Source: Schlesneria sp. (GTDB taxonomy: Bacteria; Planctomycetota; Planctomycetia; Planctomycetales; Planctomycetaceae). From it: a stretch of 64,000 nt of DNA. The DNA is taken from NCBI GenBank assembly GCA_028291515.1, contig JAQGHU010000025.1, positions 106,686 through 170,685 on the forward strand, read 5' to 3'. The notes under the pieces were generated by a model. It was not told where the DNA came from and made no database searches. It was given only the letters and a program-made list of their open reading frames with translations. Below, piece after piece: positions 1 through 8,248 of this stretch (position 1 is its first letter; each line of letters starts with the position of its first letter). The translations under genes and the position numbers were made by a program.

Positions 1-2
1 AC

Positions 3-2309
3 GGTGGGATCTACAGCCAGATGCTGTTCGGCGAAAGCTTTCAGGAACCGGCAATCACGCCCCCTCCGAAGGGCTTTCGAGTCCTCGGCGGACAGTGGAC
101 CGTTCGCAACGATGAACTGATCGCGTCAGGAATTCCCGGAGACAAGCTGATCAGCGAGACCCCACCCTTCACGAATGGCGAAGTTCATGTCGAAGTCTTC
201 ATCGCGGACCGCCAGACAACCAACGCCGGTCTGATCGTGCGGGTCGGCAAGGCAACTGCCGGGATGGACAGCTTTGATGGCTATGAAATCTCGCTCAACG
301 CCGCCGCGCAACATGTGCTGCTCGGTCGACATCGACACAATTGGGAACGCATCCGCGACACTCCGTGCGAGATCCCGATCGGCCAATGGGTGCCGCTGGC
401 CGTCAAACTGAATGACCGGACCATCGAGATCTCAGTCAACGGCAAGAGCGTCTTGCGACATGAGGACGACGAGAAGGCGTTGCTGTCTGGAACGGTCGGC
501 CTGCGTCAGTTTCAGAAGGAAGCGAAGTACCGCAAGCTGTGGGTCAAGACGGGAGACGAAACGCGGCAACTGGAGTTCACGGCCCCCGCGGAGCCAACGC
601 CTGAAGTGAGTGGCATGTGGCGTGCGACCCAGACTGGCACTGCGAAAGGGAAGTTCGCACTCGAACAGAAAGAGCCGTTTGTCGGGCGACAGTCGCAACG
701 GATCACATTCGTCGACGGCCAAGGTGACGTTGGTGTCGAGAATCAAGGCCTGAATCGCTGGGGCGTCCACTATGTCGAGGGTCGCCTCTATGAAGGAACG
801 CTGTGGGCGAAGTCGGAGAAGCCGCTTGATCTGGCGGTGATGCTGCAGAGCAGCGATGGCGCGCAGTCACATGCGGAAACCAAAGTCACCGTGAAGCCTG
901 GCGAGTGGCAACGTCTTCGTTTTGAGCTGACACCGACTGCCACGGTAGAGCGAGGTCGCTTCGCAATCGCATTGAAACAGCCTGGATCGGTCGAGCTTGG
1001 CTATGCGTTCCTGCAACCGGGTGAGTGGGGTCGCTACAAGGGACTGCCGGTTCGTCGCGATGTGGCCGAGGAACTGGTCGCCCAAGGTCTCCGAGTCCTT
1101 CGGTACGGCGGCAGCATGGTGAATCATCCCGAGTATCGTTGGAAGCAGATGGTCGGCCCGAGTGACCGTCGGCCTCCGCACAATAATACGTGGTATCCCT
1201 ATTCGACCAACGGCTGGGGAATCATCGAGTTCCTCGATCTCTGCGATGCGGCCGGGTTTCTCAGTATCCCGACGTTCAACATGGACGAGACTCCTGAGGA
1301 CATGGCGGACTTCATCGACTACGTGAACGGTCCCGTCACAACTGATTGGGGTCGTCGCCGTTCCGAGAGCAGCCATCCCGCCCCGTACAACTTGAAGTAC
1401 ATTCAACTCGGCAACGAAGAGCGAGTCGACGAGGTCTATTTCGCAAAGTTCGCCAAGCTGGCCGAAGCGATCTGGAAGCATGATCCGCAGATCACGATTG
1501 TCGTCGGCGATTTCCTGTTTGCAGAACCAATTCGTGATCCGTTCAACTTCAAGGGGGCGGCTTCACAGATCACGACCCTCGCGGCTCATCAGAAGATCTT
1601 GCAGTTGGCGAAGAAAGCAGATCGCGAAGTCTGGTTTGATGTGCATGTCGGAACAGATGGCCCTCGCCCTGATTCAACGTTGGCCGGAACGTTCTCGTTC
1701 ATTGACGCGTTGGATCGGATTGCGGAGGGGGCTCGATTCAAAGTGGCAGTGTTTGAACTGAACTCCGGCAATCACTCGCAACGCCGAGCCCTTGCCAATG
1801 CATTGGCGATCAATGCGTTCGCTCGCGATGGACGCATTCCCGTTGTCATCGCCGCCAACTGTCTGCAACCCGATGGCCAGAACGACAATGGCTGGGACCA
1901 AGGCCTGCTGTTTCTCAATCCGTTTCAGGTCTGGTTGCAGCCACCCGGGTACGTGACCCAAATGGTCTCGTCGCACTTTCAGCCAAAGCTGGTTCAATGC
2001 GACGCAGCCGATGCGGGCGATCGACTCGATCTGCTCGCCACAATCAGCGACGACGGCAAGACGCTGGTGCTGCAAGCGATCAACCCAACGGCTCAATACG
2101 TCACCTCACAGATCGAAGTGAAGGGATTCATCCCCAAGCAGCAAACCGCCAAGGGACTGGAACTATCGGGGCCGCTCGCTGATGCCAATACGTCAGTTCA
2201 ACCGATCGCAATTACACCTCAGCAGCGCGAATGGAAGCACTCGTTGGGAACGAAGGCGACCAACTACACGTTCCCGCCGCATTCGATCACGATGCTGAAA
2301 GTAGAATGA
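3..2309 (+). CDS. Alpha-L-arabinofuranosidase-like glycoside hydrolase (GH51-type), 5'-truncated
   Basis: The reading frame is open to the left edge. The residues before the first ATG (GGIYSQMLFGESFQ) look like the first strand of the GH51 barrel, so the true start lies before the window. An inserted concanavalin-like or DUF1080-like region (about residues 15-180 from the ATG at 21) and a carbohydrate-binding-like beta-sandwich come next, then the TIM barrel. The candidate acid/base is in LGNEERVDEVY and the candidate nucleophile in VAVFELNSG, matching the GNE and E-x-N signatures of the family. GH51 enzymes remove terminal arabinofuranose from plant or algal polysaccharides. Any signal peptide would be outside the window. 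The DUF202 gene follows 48 bases downstream. The GH51 assignment is by motif; a related clan GH-A family is the alternative. Confidence 0.8.
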   Translation, partial: GGIYSQMLFGESFQEPAITPPPKGFRVLGGQWTVRNDELIASGIPGDKLISETPPFTNGEVHVEVFIADRQTTNAGLIVRVGKATAGMDSFDGYEISLNAAAQHVLLGRHRHNWERIRDTPCEIPIGQWVPLAVKLNDRTIEISVNGKSVLRHEDDEKALLSGTVGLRQFQKEAKYRKLWVKTGDETRQLEFTAPAEPTPEVSGMWRATQTGTAKGKFALEQKEPFVGRQSQRITFVDGQGDVGVENQGLNRWGVHYVEGRLYEGTLWAKSEKPLDLAVMLQSSDGAQSHAETKVTVKPGEWQRLRFELTPTATVERGRFAIALKQPGSVELGYAFLQPGEWGRYKGLPVRRDVAEELVAQGLRVLRYGGSMVNHPEYRWKQMVGPSDRRPPHNNTWYPYSTNGWGIIEFLDLCDAAGFLSIPTFNMDETPEDMADFIDYVNGPVTTDWGRRRSESSHPAPYNLKYIQLGNEERVDEVYFAKFAKLAEAIWKHDPQITIVVGDFLFAEPIRDPFNFKGAASQITTLAAHQKILQLAKKADREVWFDVHVGTDGPRPDSTLAGTFSFIDALDRIAEGARFKVAVFELNSGNHSQRRALANALAINAFARDGRIPVVIAANCLQPDGQNDNGWDQGLLFLNPFQVWLQPPGYVTQMVSSHFQPKLVQCDAADAGDRLDLLATISDDGKTLVLQAINPTAQYVTSQIEVKGFIPKQQTAKGLELSGPLADANTSVQPIAITPQQREWKHSLGTKATNYTFPPHSITMLKVE

Positions 2310-2357
2310 ACTAAGTTGTGGCTGCTTCAACTCAATTCGATAGAAGGCAACGATATT

Positions 2358-2750
2358 GTGACGACTGAACGCAACGGACCAGAGTTCGACCCACGAGTAG
2401 GCTTCGCAGCCGAGCGAACATTGCTCGCGTGGATCCGAACCGGTCTGGCATTGATGGGGTTTGGCTTTGTCGTCGCGCGTTTCGGCTTGTTTCTTCGCGA
2501 AATCGCTGTCGCCGAACATGCGATCGCGCACAACAATACCCGGATGTCATTCTGGGTTGGGACAGGCCTGATCATCCTCGGAGTCATCGTCATCGGAAGT
2601 GCCGCCTTCCAGCACATCACAATCATGCGACGCTTTGCCCGGCAAGAAATATGGGAGCCTAAGGTGTCGTTGCTTGGCCTGGCACTGACGGCAGTATTGG
2701 TCTGTGTGGGAGTGATCCTGACTGGCTACTTGGTGATTTCACAGCCCTAA
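2358..2750 (+). CDS. DUF202 (YidH-type) small inner-membrane protein
   Basis: About 130 residues. The N-terminal part has the DUF202 hallmark, an acidic/arginine stretch (GFAAERTLLAWIRTGLALMG) running into the first membrane helix, followed by two more hydrophobic segments. The function of this family is unknown; it occurs as a small three-helix inner-membrane protein. I chose the GTG at 2358 because a GAAGG element lies ten bases upstream. The frame is open further upstream to 2316, but that extension would nearly touch the preceding stop and adds nothing recognisable. It may be co-transcribed with the glycosidase upstream, without evident functional link. Confidence 0.72.
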   Translation: MTTERNGPEFDPRVGFAAERTLLAWIRTGLALMGFGFVVARFGLFLREIAVAEHAIAHNNTRMSFWVGTGLIILGVIVIGSAAFQHITIMRRFARQEIWEPKVSLLGLALTAVLVCVGVILTGYLVISQP

Positions 2751-2794
2751 CAATGCTCCGTCTCCTGGAATGGCCCACTTGCTATGATTAGCGA

Positions 2795-3406
2795 ATGATG
2801 CAAACCACAAATAATCCACCAACGATTTATGTCATCGCTGGCCCGAACGGGGCTGGAAAGACGACGTTTGCTTCCGAATTCCTGCCGGACTTTGTCACAT
2901 GCCGCGAATTTCTGAACGCAGACCTAATTGCTGCTGGACTAGCGCCATTCGCACCAGAGACACAGAACATGCGAGCCGGCCGCTTGCTGTTGGAACGGAT
3001 TGATGAGCTAGCAGCCAAACGAGTTGACTTCGGATTTGAGACGACGCTCGCAGGGCGAAGTTACTTGAAGCTGCTGAAAGACTGTAAGGCGAATGGGTAT
3101 CGCGTCTTACTTTTCTTCCTGTGGTTGCCTGCGGTCGAACTAGCCATGGATCGAGTACGAAATCGCTTTCAGCAGGGTGGACACAACATTCCGATGGAAG
3201 ATATTAGGCGGCGCTATGCCGCAGGCATCAGGAATTTTTTCCAACTTTATGAGCCGATCCTGGATGATTGGTGGATCTACAATGCGTCGAAGCTACCACC
3301 GCAACTGATTGCATCTCGAACTCAGGTGCCCGTCACCACCGAAATGAAATCGCTATTCAGTCAAATCAAAGATCAAGCGGAGGTGTCCGATGGAACGAAC
3401 AGATAG
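2795..3406 (+). CDS. Zeta-toxin-like P-loop kinase
   Basis: 203 residues. A Walker A loop (GPNGAGKTT, residues 16-24) follows a hydrophobic strand, and an LNADLIAAGLAPF segment and a FGFETTLAG segment match the substrate-binding region of Zeta/PezT-like kinases. Zeta toxins phosphorylate UDP-N-acetylglucosamine and block peptidoglycan synthesis; short chromosomal homologues like this one may have other substrates. The stop overlaps the next gene by 17 bases, so the two are translationally coupled. The order, kinase first and small protein second, is the reverse of classical epsilon-zeta. No strong Shine-Dalgarno precedes the tandem ATG ATG start. Family membership is fairly sure; toxin activity is inferred. 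Confidence 0.82.
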   Translation: MMQTTNNPPTIYVIAGPNGAGKTTFASEFLPDFVTCREFLNADLIAAGLAPFAPETQNMRAGRLLLERIDELAAKRVDFGFETTLAGRSYLKLLKDCKANGYRVLLFFLWLPAVELAMDRVRNRFQQGGHNIPMEDIRRRYAAGIRNFFQLYEPILDDWWIYNASKLPPQLIASRTQVPVTTEMKSLFSQIKDQAEVSDGTNR

Positions 3407-3593
3407 TCGAACCATGACAGAATTAGCAGACGCTGCGTTTCAACAGGCAGCCAAAAAAGTCATCGAAAAAGCAATCCAAACAAAAACCCCTGTGATTGTC
3501 TGGGAGAACGGGGTCATCAAGAAGATTGATGTATCCTCCGAAAAACACATCGATGGCAATATCAACACCAAAGACGCTGATGTCGCTCAGTAG
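3390..3593 (+). CDS. Small partner protein of the Zeta-like kinase (putative antitoxin)
   Basis: 67 residues, starting inside the kinase gene (17-base overlap). A second in-frame ATG (residue 9, MTELADAAFQ) could be the true start and would remove most or all of the overlap. The body is an amphipathic helix (AAFQQAAKKVIEKAIQTK) followed by a short strand segment, TPVIVWENGVIKKI. I recall similar small proteins next to Zeta-like ATPases, usually annotated as hypothetical. A role as antitoxin or regulator is inferred from coupling and size only. It is not the epsilon fold of classical systems as far as I can see. Confidence 0.6.
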   Translation: MERTDSRTMTELADAAFQQAAKKVIEKAIQTKTPVIVWENGVIKKIDVSSEKHIDGNINTKDADVAQ

Positions 3594-3649
3594 TCGATTG
3601 CGCACTTTTTGCGTTGTGATGACGGTGGCCATCAAACAAATGCGACAAA

Positions 3650-4558
3650 TCAAAACAGTTCTCGTTGTCGCTGACGAGGGGCTAATGACGCGTGAGAGCC
3701 GGGCCATGTTGGCAGTGCTGGCAGCAACGGTAGATGCCGAGTCAGTGTTTCATGGAATGATTTGGCCAACTCCGGGGCATGCTGATCGTGAGGTGTGTGC
3801 AGGAACACATAGGGAGTCAGACCGCGATTGATCCAATCGGCAACCTTGGGAGCCCATTCGTCGATCCAGGTTTGTACGGCAGCGACGTCGTTGCGACCGA
3901 CGAAGCGCAACATCGGGCGCTGGCCCGTTACCGAGTGACAGAGGGGACTATTGGGTTTGCGCTGTTGGGCTTCGGCTTCATGGTGGTCGCTCGGTGGGGC
4001 TGAGAAGAGCGGGCGGCTATCGAACAGTGCACGGTCGATTTGCAAGCGCTGCAAGAGTTCGTCCAAGGCTTGCTCGGTAGGTCCGTGATCAAAGAAGTCG
4101 TGGTGCCTCACTTCGACGGCGAAGGGGAATTCTTCGGGAAGTTCACGTAAATACGTTGCGAGGGCCGGAAGCTGCGCGGCGGAGAATGTGGGCGACAACT
4201 GCAAGAAGGATGGTCCGAGGCGATCTGCCAAGGCCAGTCGTTCGAGGACCGAGAGGAACTGCCGCGTTTCCGCTGCGGCGGCGACCAACTGTTTTTCATG
4301 GCTGATCGTGCGAGGAAACTTCAGCGCAAATTGAAAACCAGGCAACGTCTCCTCGCACCAGCGCTGGACGGTATCGAGTGTGGGGAGACCATAAAACGTC
4401 GTATTGCCTTCAACCGAGTTGAACGCCATCGAGTACTGGTGCAGAAACTCATGCCGCTTCGCGCCACGTCGAAAGACCGAGCCAACCCAGTCGGGACAAC
4501 TCCAAACAGGGCAACCGAGATAGTAAGGGAGCGACGGTGATTGAACTGGAAGACTCAT
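3650..4558 (-). CDS. DUF72 family protein
   Basis: About 302 residues from the ATG at 4558 (MSLPVQSPSLPYYLGCPVW). DUF72 features are visible: the N-terminal YLGCPVWSCPDWVG strand-loop, the YSMAFNSVEGNTTFYG segment, FQFALKFPRTISHEK, and a central FLQLSPTF strand, consistent with a TIM-barrel fold. The family is common in bacteria and its biochemical role is unsettled. An upstream in-frame start at 4618 exists, but the extra residues do not match the family. It runs in the same direction as the SUI1-like gene, 102 bases downstream of that gene's stop, and converges with the Zeta-like pair. Confidence 0.82.
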   Translation of the reverse strand: MSLPVQSPSLPYYLGCPVWSCPDWVGSVFRRGAKRHEFLHQYSMAFNSVEGNTTFYGLPTLDTVQRWCEETLPGFQFALKFPRTISHEKQLVAAAAETRQFLSVLERLALADRLGPSFLQLSPTFSAAQLPALATYLRELPEEFPFAVEVRHHDFFDHGPTEQALDELLQRLQIDRALFDSRPLFSAPPSDHHEAEAQQRKPNSPLCHSVTGQRPMLRFVGRNDVAAVQTWIDEWAPKVADWINRGLTPYVFLHTPHDQHAPELAKSFHETLTRHLPLLPALPTWPGSHASLAPRQRQRELF

Positions 4559-4660
4559 CGTTCTCACGCGAAACTTGGAAGCACTTGGCCCGCTCCATTG
4601 TAGGCGACTGTCCAGCAAACGGCGGACCGCGGATCCGAATGGATATGTGCTTCGCGCTAG

Positions 4661-5011
4661 TTACCGTGCGACGACTTTGTAGCCGATCTCGCCCAGGATT
4701 GTTTGCAGGCGGCTTAGTTGATCACCTTGAATTTCCAGGGCGTCCTCTTCGATCGCTCCGCCGGCACCGCAGGAGTTCTTGAGTCGCGTCAGCAGCGCCG
4801 GGAGATCGTTCGCTTCGGCTGATAGACCGCGGATCACGGTGACCAGTTTTCCCTTTTTGCGCTTTTCAACGCTCAGTCGCGCGGTTTGTTTCTGGGGAGG
4901 AATCAGTTCCTTGGCGGCGACGACTGGTGGACACGTACACTCCGCTTCCAGTTTCCCGCAGCGTTCGCAGGTTGGCGGGCGATCCCAGGCTGTTCCTTCA
5001 AACAATCTCAT
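4661..5011 (-). CDS. SUI1/YciH-family translation initiation factor-like protein
   Basis: 116 residues from the ATG at 5011. The N-terminus has a four-cysteine knuckle (CERCGKLEAECTC) and the C-terminal two thirds are the SUI1/eIF1 fold: RLSVEKRKKGKLVTVIRGL, then LKNSCGAGGAIEEDALEIQG and a final GYKVVAR strand. Bacterial YciH proteins resemble eIF1 and are thought to act on the small ribosomal subunit and start-codon fidelity, but are not essential. The frame opens further to 5041 (MSSPPLESRR); I prefer the internal methionine because MRLFEGTAWD is the more family-like beginning. Confidence 0.87.
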   Translation of the reverse strand: MRLFEGTAWDRPPTCERCGKLEAECTCPPVVAAKELIPPQKQTARLSVEKRKKGKLVTVIRGLSAEANDLPALLTRLKNSCGAGGAIEEDALEIQGDQLSRLQTILGEIGYKVVAR

Positions 5012-5356
5012 ACGGCGGCTTTCGAGGGGAGGCGAAGACAAACGAGAACTCGCGGACGGACTCGCCGGAGCGATGTCGCCCCTGCTCCGATTCTAGACGG
5101 CCCCAGTAAAAGTCGGTAGGGACTGGATTGGCCGGCGGCGGTAGTCGATCGCAGTGGGCGGCCCACAGAGTTTCTTCAATCTGGGGGCTCGAAGACTCGA
5201 CCCCAGCCACCCGATCTTGGCATGATAGTGTCCTGTGATTTGGAGCAATTGCAGTAGAGACGCAAGCGGATCACATCAGGACTTTGAGCGCGGCTCGTCG
5301 AAGTTCCGGTTCAGCCGAATTCTTGTGATCAATACATTACAACATGGCTGCGTTCA
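5012..5356. other. Intergenic region with one hairpin repeat
   Basis: This 345-base gap separates the divergent SUI1-like gene and dinB and should hold both promoters. The only structure I see is the CTGGGG...CCCCAG hairpin repeat listed separately. A 70-codon open frame on the minus strand (4998-5210) crosses that repeat and overlaps the SUI1 start; it has no recognisable features and is not called. Confidence 0.5.
5181..5211. repeat. Hairpin repeat, CTGGGG/CCCCAG family, copy 1
   Basis: The arms CTGGGG and CCCCAG plus inner CTCGA/TCGA can pair around a four-base loop, and the unit ends in CCACC. A second copy with the same outer arms, different inner stem and the same CCACC tail is at 7066-7099. 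In both cases a GCCCACAG block lies 20-34 bases upstream, so the conserved unit is longer than the hairpin. Confidence 0.7.
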
Positions 5357-6562
5357 ATGATTCTGCATGTCGACATGGACGCGTTCTATGCCTCGGTCGA
5401 GGAACGGGACAACCCGGAACTGGTCGGTAAGCCCGTCATTGTCGGGGGGACACCGCAAGGGCGCGGGGTTGTCGCCGCGGCGAACTATGCTGTTCGAAAA
5501 TTTGGCGTGCATAGTGCCATGCCTACGTCCGCAGCACTGCGACGATGTCCGCACGCGATCCTGATCCCACCGCGTCTTAGTTACTACGCCGAGGTTTCCG
5601 AACAGATCCGTGAGATCCTGTACCGCTACTCGCCCTTGGTCGAGCCGCTCTCTCTGGATGAAGCGTTTGTGGACGTGACCGGGAGCGAATCCCTGTTTGG
5701 TCCGCCCGCAGAGATCGCTCGACGAATAAAGCTTGAGATCCGAGAGCGCGTGCGGCTGGTCGCCTCTGTAGGTGTCGCCCCCAACATGTTTCTGGCCAAG
5801 ATTGCCAGCGATCTCGAAAAGCCGGATGGACTTGTCGTCGTCGATCCTGCCGGGGTGCAAGCGTTTCTCGATCCTCTGCCGGTGGGACGCCTGTGGGGCG
5901 TTGGCCGCGTCACGGGGCTGGCCTTGGAACAACTGGGCATCCGCACGATCGGAAACGTGCGGCAGATCGCGTTGGAAACTTTGCGGCACCACTTCGGAAA
6001 GACGGGTGAACATCTCTGGCAACTGGCTCATGGAATTGATGAACGGCAGGTGGTGGCGGATCGCGAGGCGAAATCGATTTCGCACGAAACGACATTTGCT
6101 GTCGATATCGACGACCGCGAAGTGCTCAGAGCGTGGCTGGTCGAACTTGCGGAGCAAGTCGGCTGGCGGATGCGCCGGCAAGACCGTCGGGGACGAACAG
6201 TGCAACTCAAACTGCGGTTTGCCGATTTTCAGACGATCACACGAGCGAAGACTCTGGCCGCGCCGACGAACATCACGGACGAAATCTGGCGAACCGCCGT
6301 GGAACTCATGGAAGGATCGTTGTCGGCATCGCACCAGGGGATTCGACTGCTGGGCGTTGGGGTAAGCGGGTTTGAAGGGACTCGCCAGGTTCAGCAGACA
6401 TTGTTTGCCGACGAAGAGCGTGAGAAACAGGTCCATCTGGATCAGGCTGCCGATCTGATCCGCGCTCGCTTTGGTGCGTCTTTACTGCAGCGTGGCAGCG
6501 GACTGCTCCATGATGGTGAATTCAAGCCGGTTCCGCGACCACCGAGGAATAAGCCAGACTAG
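5357..6562 (+). CDS. dinB: DNA polymerase IV (Y-family translesion polymerase)
   Basis: 401 residues. The start MILHVDMDAFYASVE carries the first catalytic aspartates and the Y-family FYASVE motif; SLDEAFVDVTGS (around residue 100) carries the second acidic pair; VASVGVAPNMFLAKIASD is the thumb-proximal motif; the helix-hairpin-helix region LWGVGRVTGLALEQLGI and a little-finger domain ending around residue 350 follow. DinB bypasses lesions with low fidelity. The tail of about 30 residues is basic and proline-rich and lacks an obvious QLSLF-type clamp motif at the very end; QQTLFADEE near residue 345 may serve. No clear LexA box was seen. Confidence 0.95.
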   Translation: MILHVDMDAFYASVEERDNPELVGKPVIVGGTPQGRGVVAAANYAVRKFGVHSAMPTSAALRRCPHAILIPPRLSYYAEVSEQIREILYRYSPLVEPLSLDEAFVDVTGSESLFGPPAEIARRIKLEIRERVRLVASVGVAPNMFLAKIASDLEKPDGLVVVDPAGVQAFLDPLPVGRLWGVGRVTGLALEQLGIRTIGNVRQIALETLRHHFGKTGEHLWQLAHGIDERQVVADREAKSISHETTFAVDIDDREVLRAWLVELAEQVGWRMRRQDRRGRTVQLKLRFADFQTITRAKTLAAPTNITDEIWRTAVELMEGSLSASHQGIRLLGVGVSGFEGTRQVQQTLFADEEREKQVHLDQAADLIRARFGASLLQRGSGLLHDGEFKPVPRPPRNKPD

Positions 6563-6598
6563 TAGCCAGGATCTTGGGCAGACGTTAATCGAGGTTGT

Positions 6599-6640
6599 TC
6601 GCACATCGACTTCACCCAATCTCTTGGCGAGATCGGCTAC
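6599..6640. repeat. Dispersed repeat, CCAATCTC-TTGGC-GAGATTGG family, copy 1
   Basis: A 42-base unit beginning TCGCACA and ending CGGCTAC. Its core can fold into a hairpin with an eight-pair stem around TTGGC. A second direct copy with five differences lies at 7147-7188; the two flank the small membrane-protein gene at 6678-6953. Confidence 0.75.
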
Positions 6641-6677
6641 AGGCAGAAGAGCTTGGCTTCGTGGAACGGGTAGTGTG

Positions 6678-6953
6678 TCATTTCGAATTTATGTTGCCGG
6701 ACGTGACGGGGCTTTGGCTTTTCGGTCGACGACTGAGCAGCATGTAGGCAGAAATGAATGTGAAAAGAAAAACAAGGACCGACTGTTCTATGAGAACTAT
6801 TGACACCGCCTCTTGGGGCTGAATGCTCTCCGCTATCGCAATTGTCCGCAGCATGTCCGAGACACCCAGCCCGGCCAAGAATAACGTCACGCATCCGACC
6901 TTGCGTTTCCACCCGCGAAAGAATGCACACATAAAACTGAAGAACTCGCCCAT
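6678..6953 (-). CDS. Small membrane protein of unknown function
   Basis: 91 residues with two hydrophobic segments, about residues 20-36 (VTLFLAGLGVSDML) and 50-70 (AVSIVLIEQSVLVFLFTFIS), and a basic tail. The initiating ATG is preceded by GAGGTGAATC, a good ribosome-binding site seven bases away, which argues for a real gene. The start MGEFFSFMCAFFRGWKRK is typical of small planctomycete membrane proteins of unknown role; no partner gene is evident. It stands alone between two direct repeat copies. Confidence 0.6.
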   Translation of the reverse strand: MGEFFSFMCAFFRGWKRKVGCVTLFLAGLGVSDMLRTIAIAESIQPQEAVSIVLIEQSVLVFLFTFISAYMLLSRRPKSQSPVTSGNINSK

Positions 6954-7065
6954 GATTCACCTCATCGCCGATGATTCTACAAACTGGAGCAGGAAAGGCG
7001 ACGGGGTCCCTGTAGTCGACGCTTCGTCGCCCACAGTGGATTCGAGAACGACGTCCATCCAAGAA

Positions 7066-7099
7066 CTGGGGGCGAACGAAGCGTTCGACCCCAGCCACC
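7066..7099. repeat. Hairpin repeat, CTGGGG/CCCCAG family, copy 2
   Basis: Outer arms CTGGGG/CCCCAG, inner arms CGAACG/CGTTCG around a short AAG loop, followed by CCACC as in copy 1 (5181-5211). The inner stem differs in sequence from copy 1 but is kept paired, which suggests the structure rather than the bases is conserved. The rest of 6954-7269 shows only the repeat at 7147-7188. Confidence 0.7.
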
Positions 7100-7146
7100 C
7101 TAAACTAAGCGTCACAAACTTTGGGCGAGTGTCTATCGTATTGGGA

Positions 7147-7188
7147 TCGCACAGCGACTTCGCCTAATCTCTTGGCGAGATTGGCTAC
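7147..7188. repeat. Dispersed repeat, CCAATCTC-TTGGC-GAGATTGG family, copy 2
   Basis: Direct copy of the unit at 6599-6640. One stem base differs (CTAATCTC) and the hairpin is otherwise intact. It lies about 80 bases before the rsmA start. Confidence 0.75.
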
Positions 7189-7269
7189 GGGGAGGCGAGA
7201 ATGGTGGCAGGAAATTGAACGTGGTCCAAGTTCTGGCACCGGCGTCTGGTTCTTGCTATACTACTGCGG

Positions 7270-8217
7270 ATGAATTCGCCGCTTCGTCAGACCCGGTCCC
7301 ATCTCATCGCCCTGTTTCAGCAGGAAGGGTTGCACCCGCGCGGGGATCTGGGCCAGAACTTTCTGATCGATCTGAATCTGCTGGAAAGTATTGTCGCAGA
7401 AGCAGATCTGAGTGCTGACGACGTCGTGCTGGAGATCGGTGCCGGGACCGGTGGCCTGACGACTTTTCTCGCTGCCGAGGCGGGTGCTGTCGTATCAGTC
7501 GAATATGATCCGAACATGTATCGGCTGGCGAGCGAAGCAGTTTCTCGCTTGCCGGACGTCACATTGCTGAATTGCGATGCATTGAAAAGCAAGCATCAGC
7601 TGAATCCGTTGATCATCACGGAAGTCGATCGAGAACTCGCTGCCGAGCCCGGGCGACGGCTGAAATTAGTGGCCAACCTGCCCTATCACGTCGGCACGCC
7701 GATCATCGCGAATCTGCTGGCGCTGGATTATCCGCTGGATCGGATGGTCGTCACGATTCAGTACGAACTGGCTCAGCGGTTGTGTGCGAAACCACATACG
7801 TCGGACTACAGCGCGTTGTCGGTTTTTATGCAGGCTCAATGCCGCATCAAGATCATACACAAGCTGGGACCGTCGGTCTTCTGGCCGCGGCCGGAAGTAG
7901 ATTCGGCGATCGTGCGGATCGATCCCGATCCCGACATGCGAACCAAAATTGTGGACCGACACGCGATGCAAATCTTTTTGCGAGACCTGTTCACGCAAAG
8001 GCGGAAGCTGCTGCGAGGGGTGCTGGCTCAGAACTATAAGGGGCGTCTGACCAAGCCGGTCATCGACGCCATTTTGGCCGAGTTGCAATTGCCCGCCGCG
8101 GCGCGGGCCGAAGAATTGGAAGTCGACCAGTTGGTCGCACTTTCGAACCGATTGCAGCGGGCGATTGTCAGTCAAACACCGGAATCAACAACCAACGAAC
8201 CGACTCGGGATGCGTGA
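7270..8217 (+). CDS. rsmA: 16S rRNA dimethyladenosine transferase
   Basis: 315 residues. [10 protein letters not shown] (residues 26-35) is the KsgA N-terminal signature, [11 protein letters not shown] is SAM motif [12 protein letters not shown] motif II, and [10 protein letters not shown] is the catalytic NLPY motif. The enzyme dimethylates two adjacent adenines near the 3' end of 16S rRNA during late 30S assembly. The C-terminal helical domain is complete. guaB starts 31 bases downstream, so the two may be co-transcribed. Confidence 0.94.
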   Translation: MNSPLRQTRSHLIALFQQEGLHPRGDLGQNFLIDLNLLESIVAEADLSADDVVLEIGAGTGGLTTFLAAEAGAVVSVEYDPNMYRLASEAVSRLPDVTLLNCDALKSKHQLNPLIITEVDRELAAEPGRRLKLVANLPYHVGTPIIANLLALDYPLDRMVVTIQYELAQRLCAKPHTSDYSALSVFMQAQCRIKIIHKLGPSVFWPRPEVDSAIVRIDPDPDMRTKIVDRHAMQIFLRDLFTQRRKLLRGVLAQNYKGRLTKPVIDAILAELQLPAAARAEELEVDQLVALSNRLQRAIVSQTPESTTNEPTRDA

Positions 8218-8248
8218 TGCATCCCTGACTACTGATCAGGAGCTGACC

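Noticed and set aside
5354..6436. A 360-codon minus-strand open frame across dinB
   Set aside because: It lies opposite dinB with no motif; the dinB reading is unambiguous.
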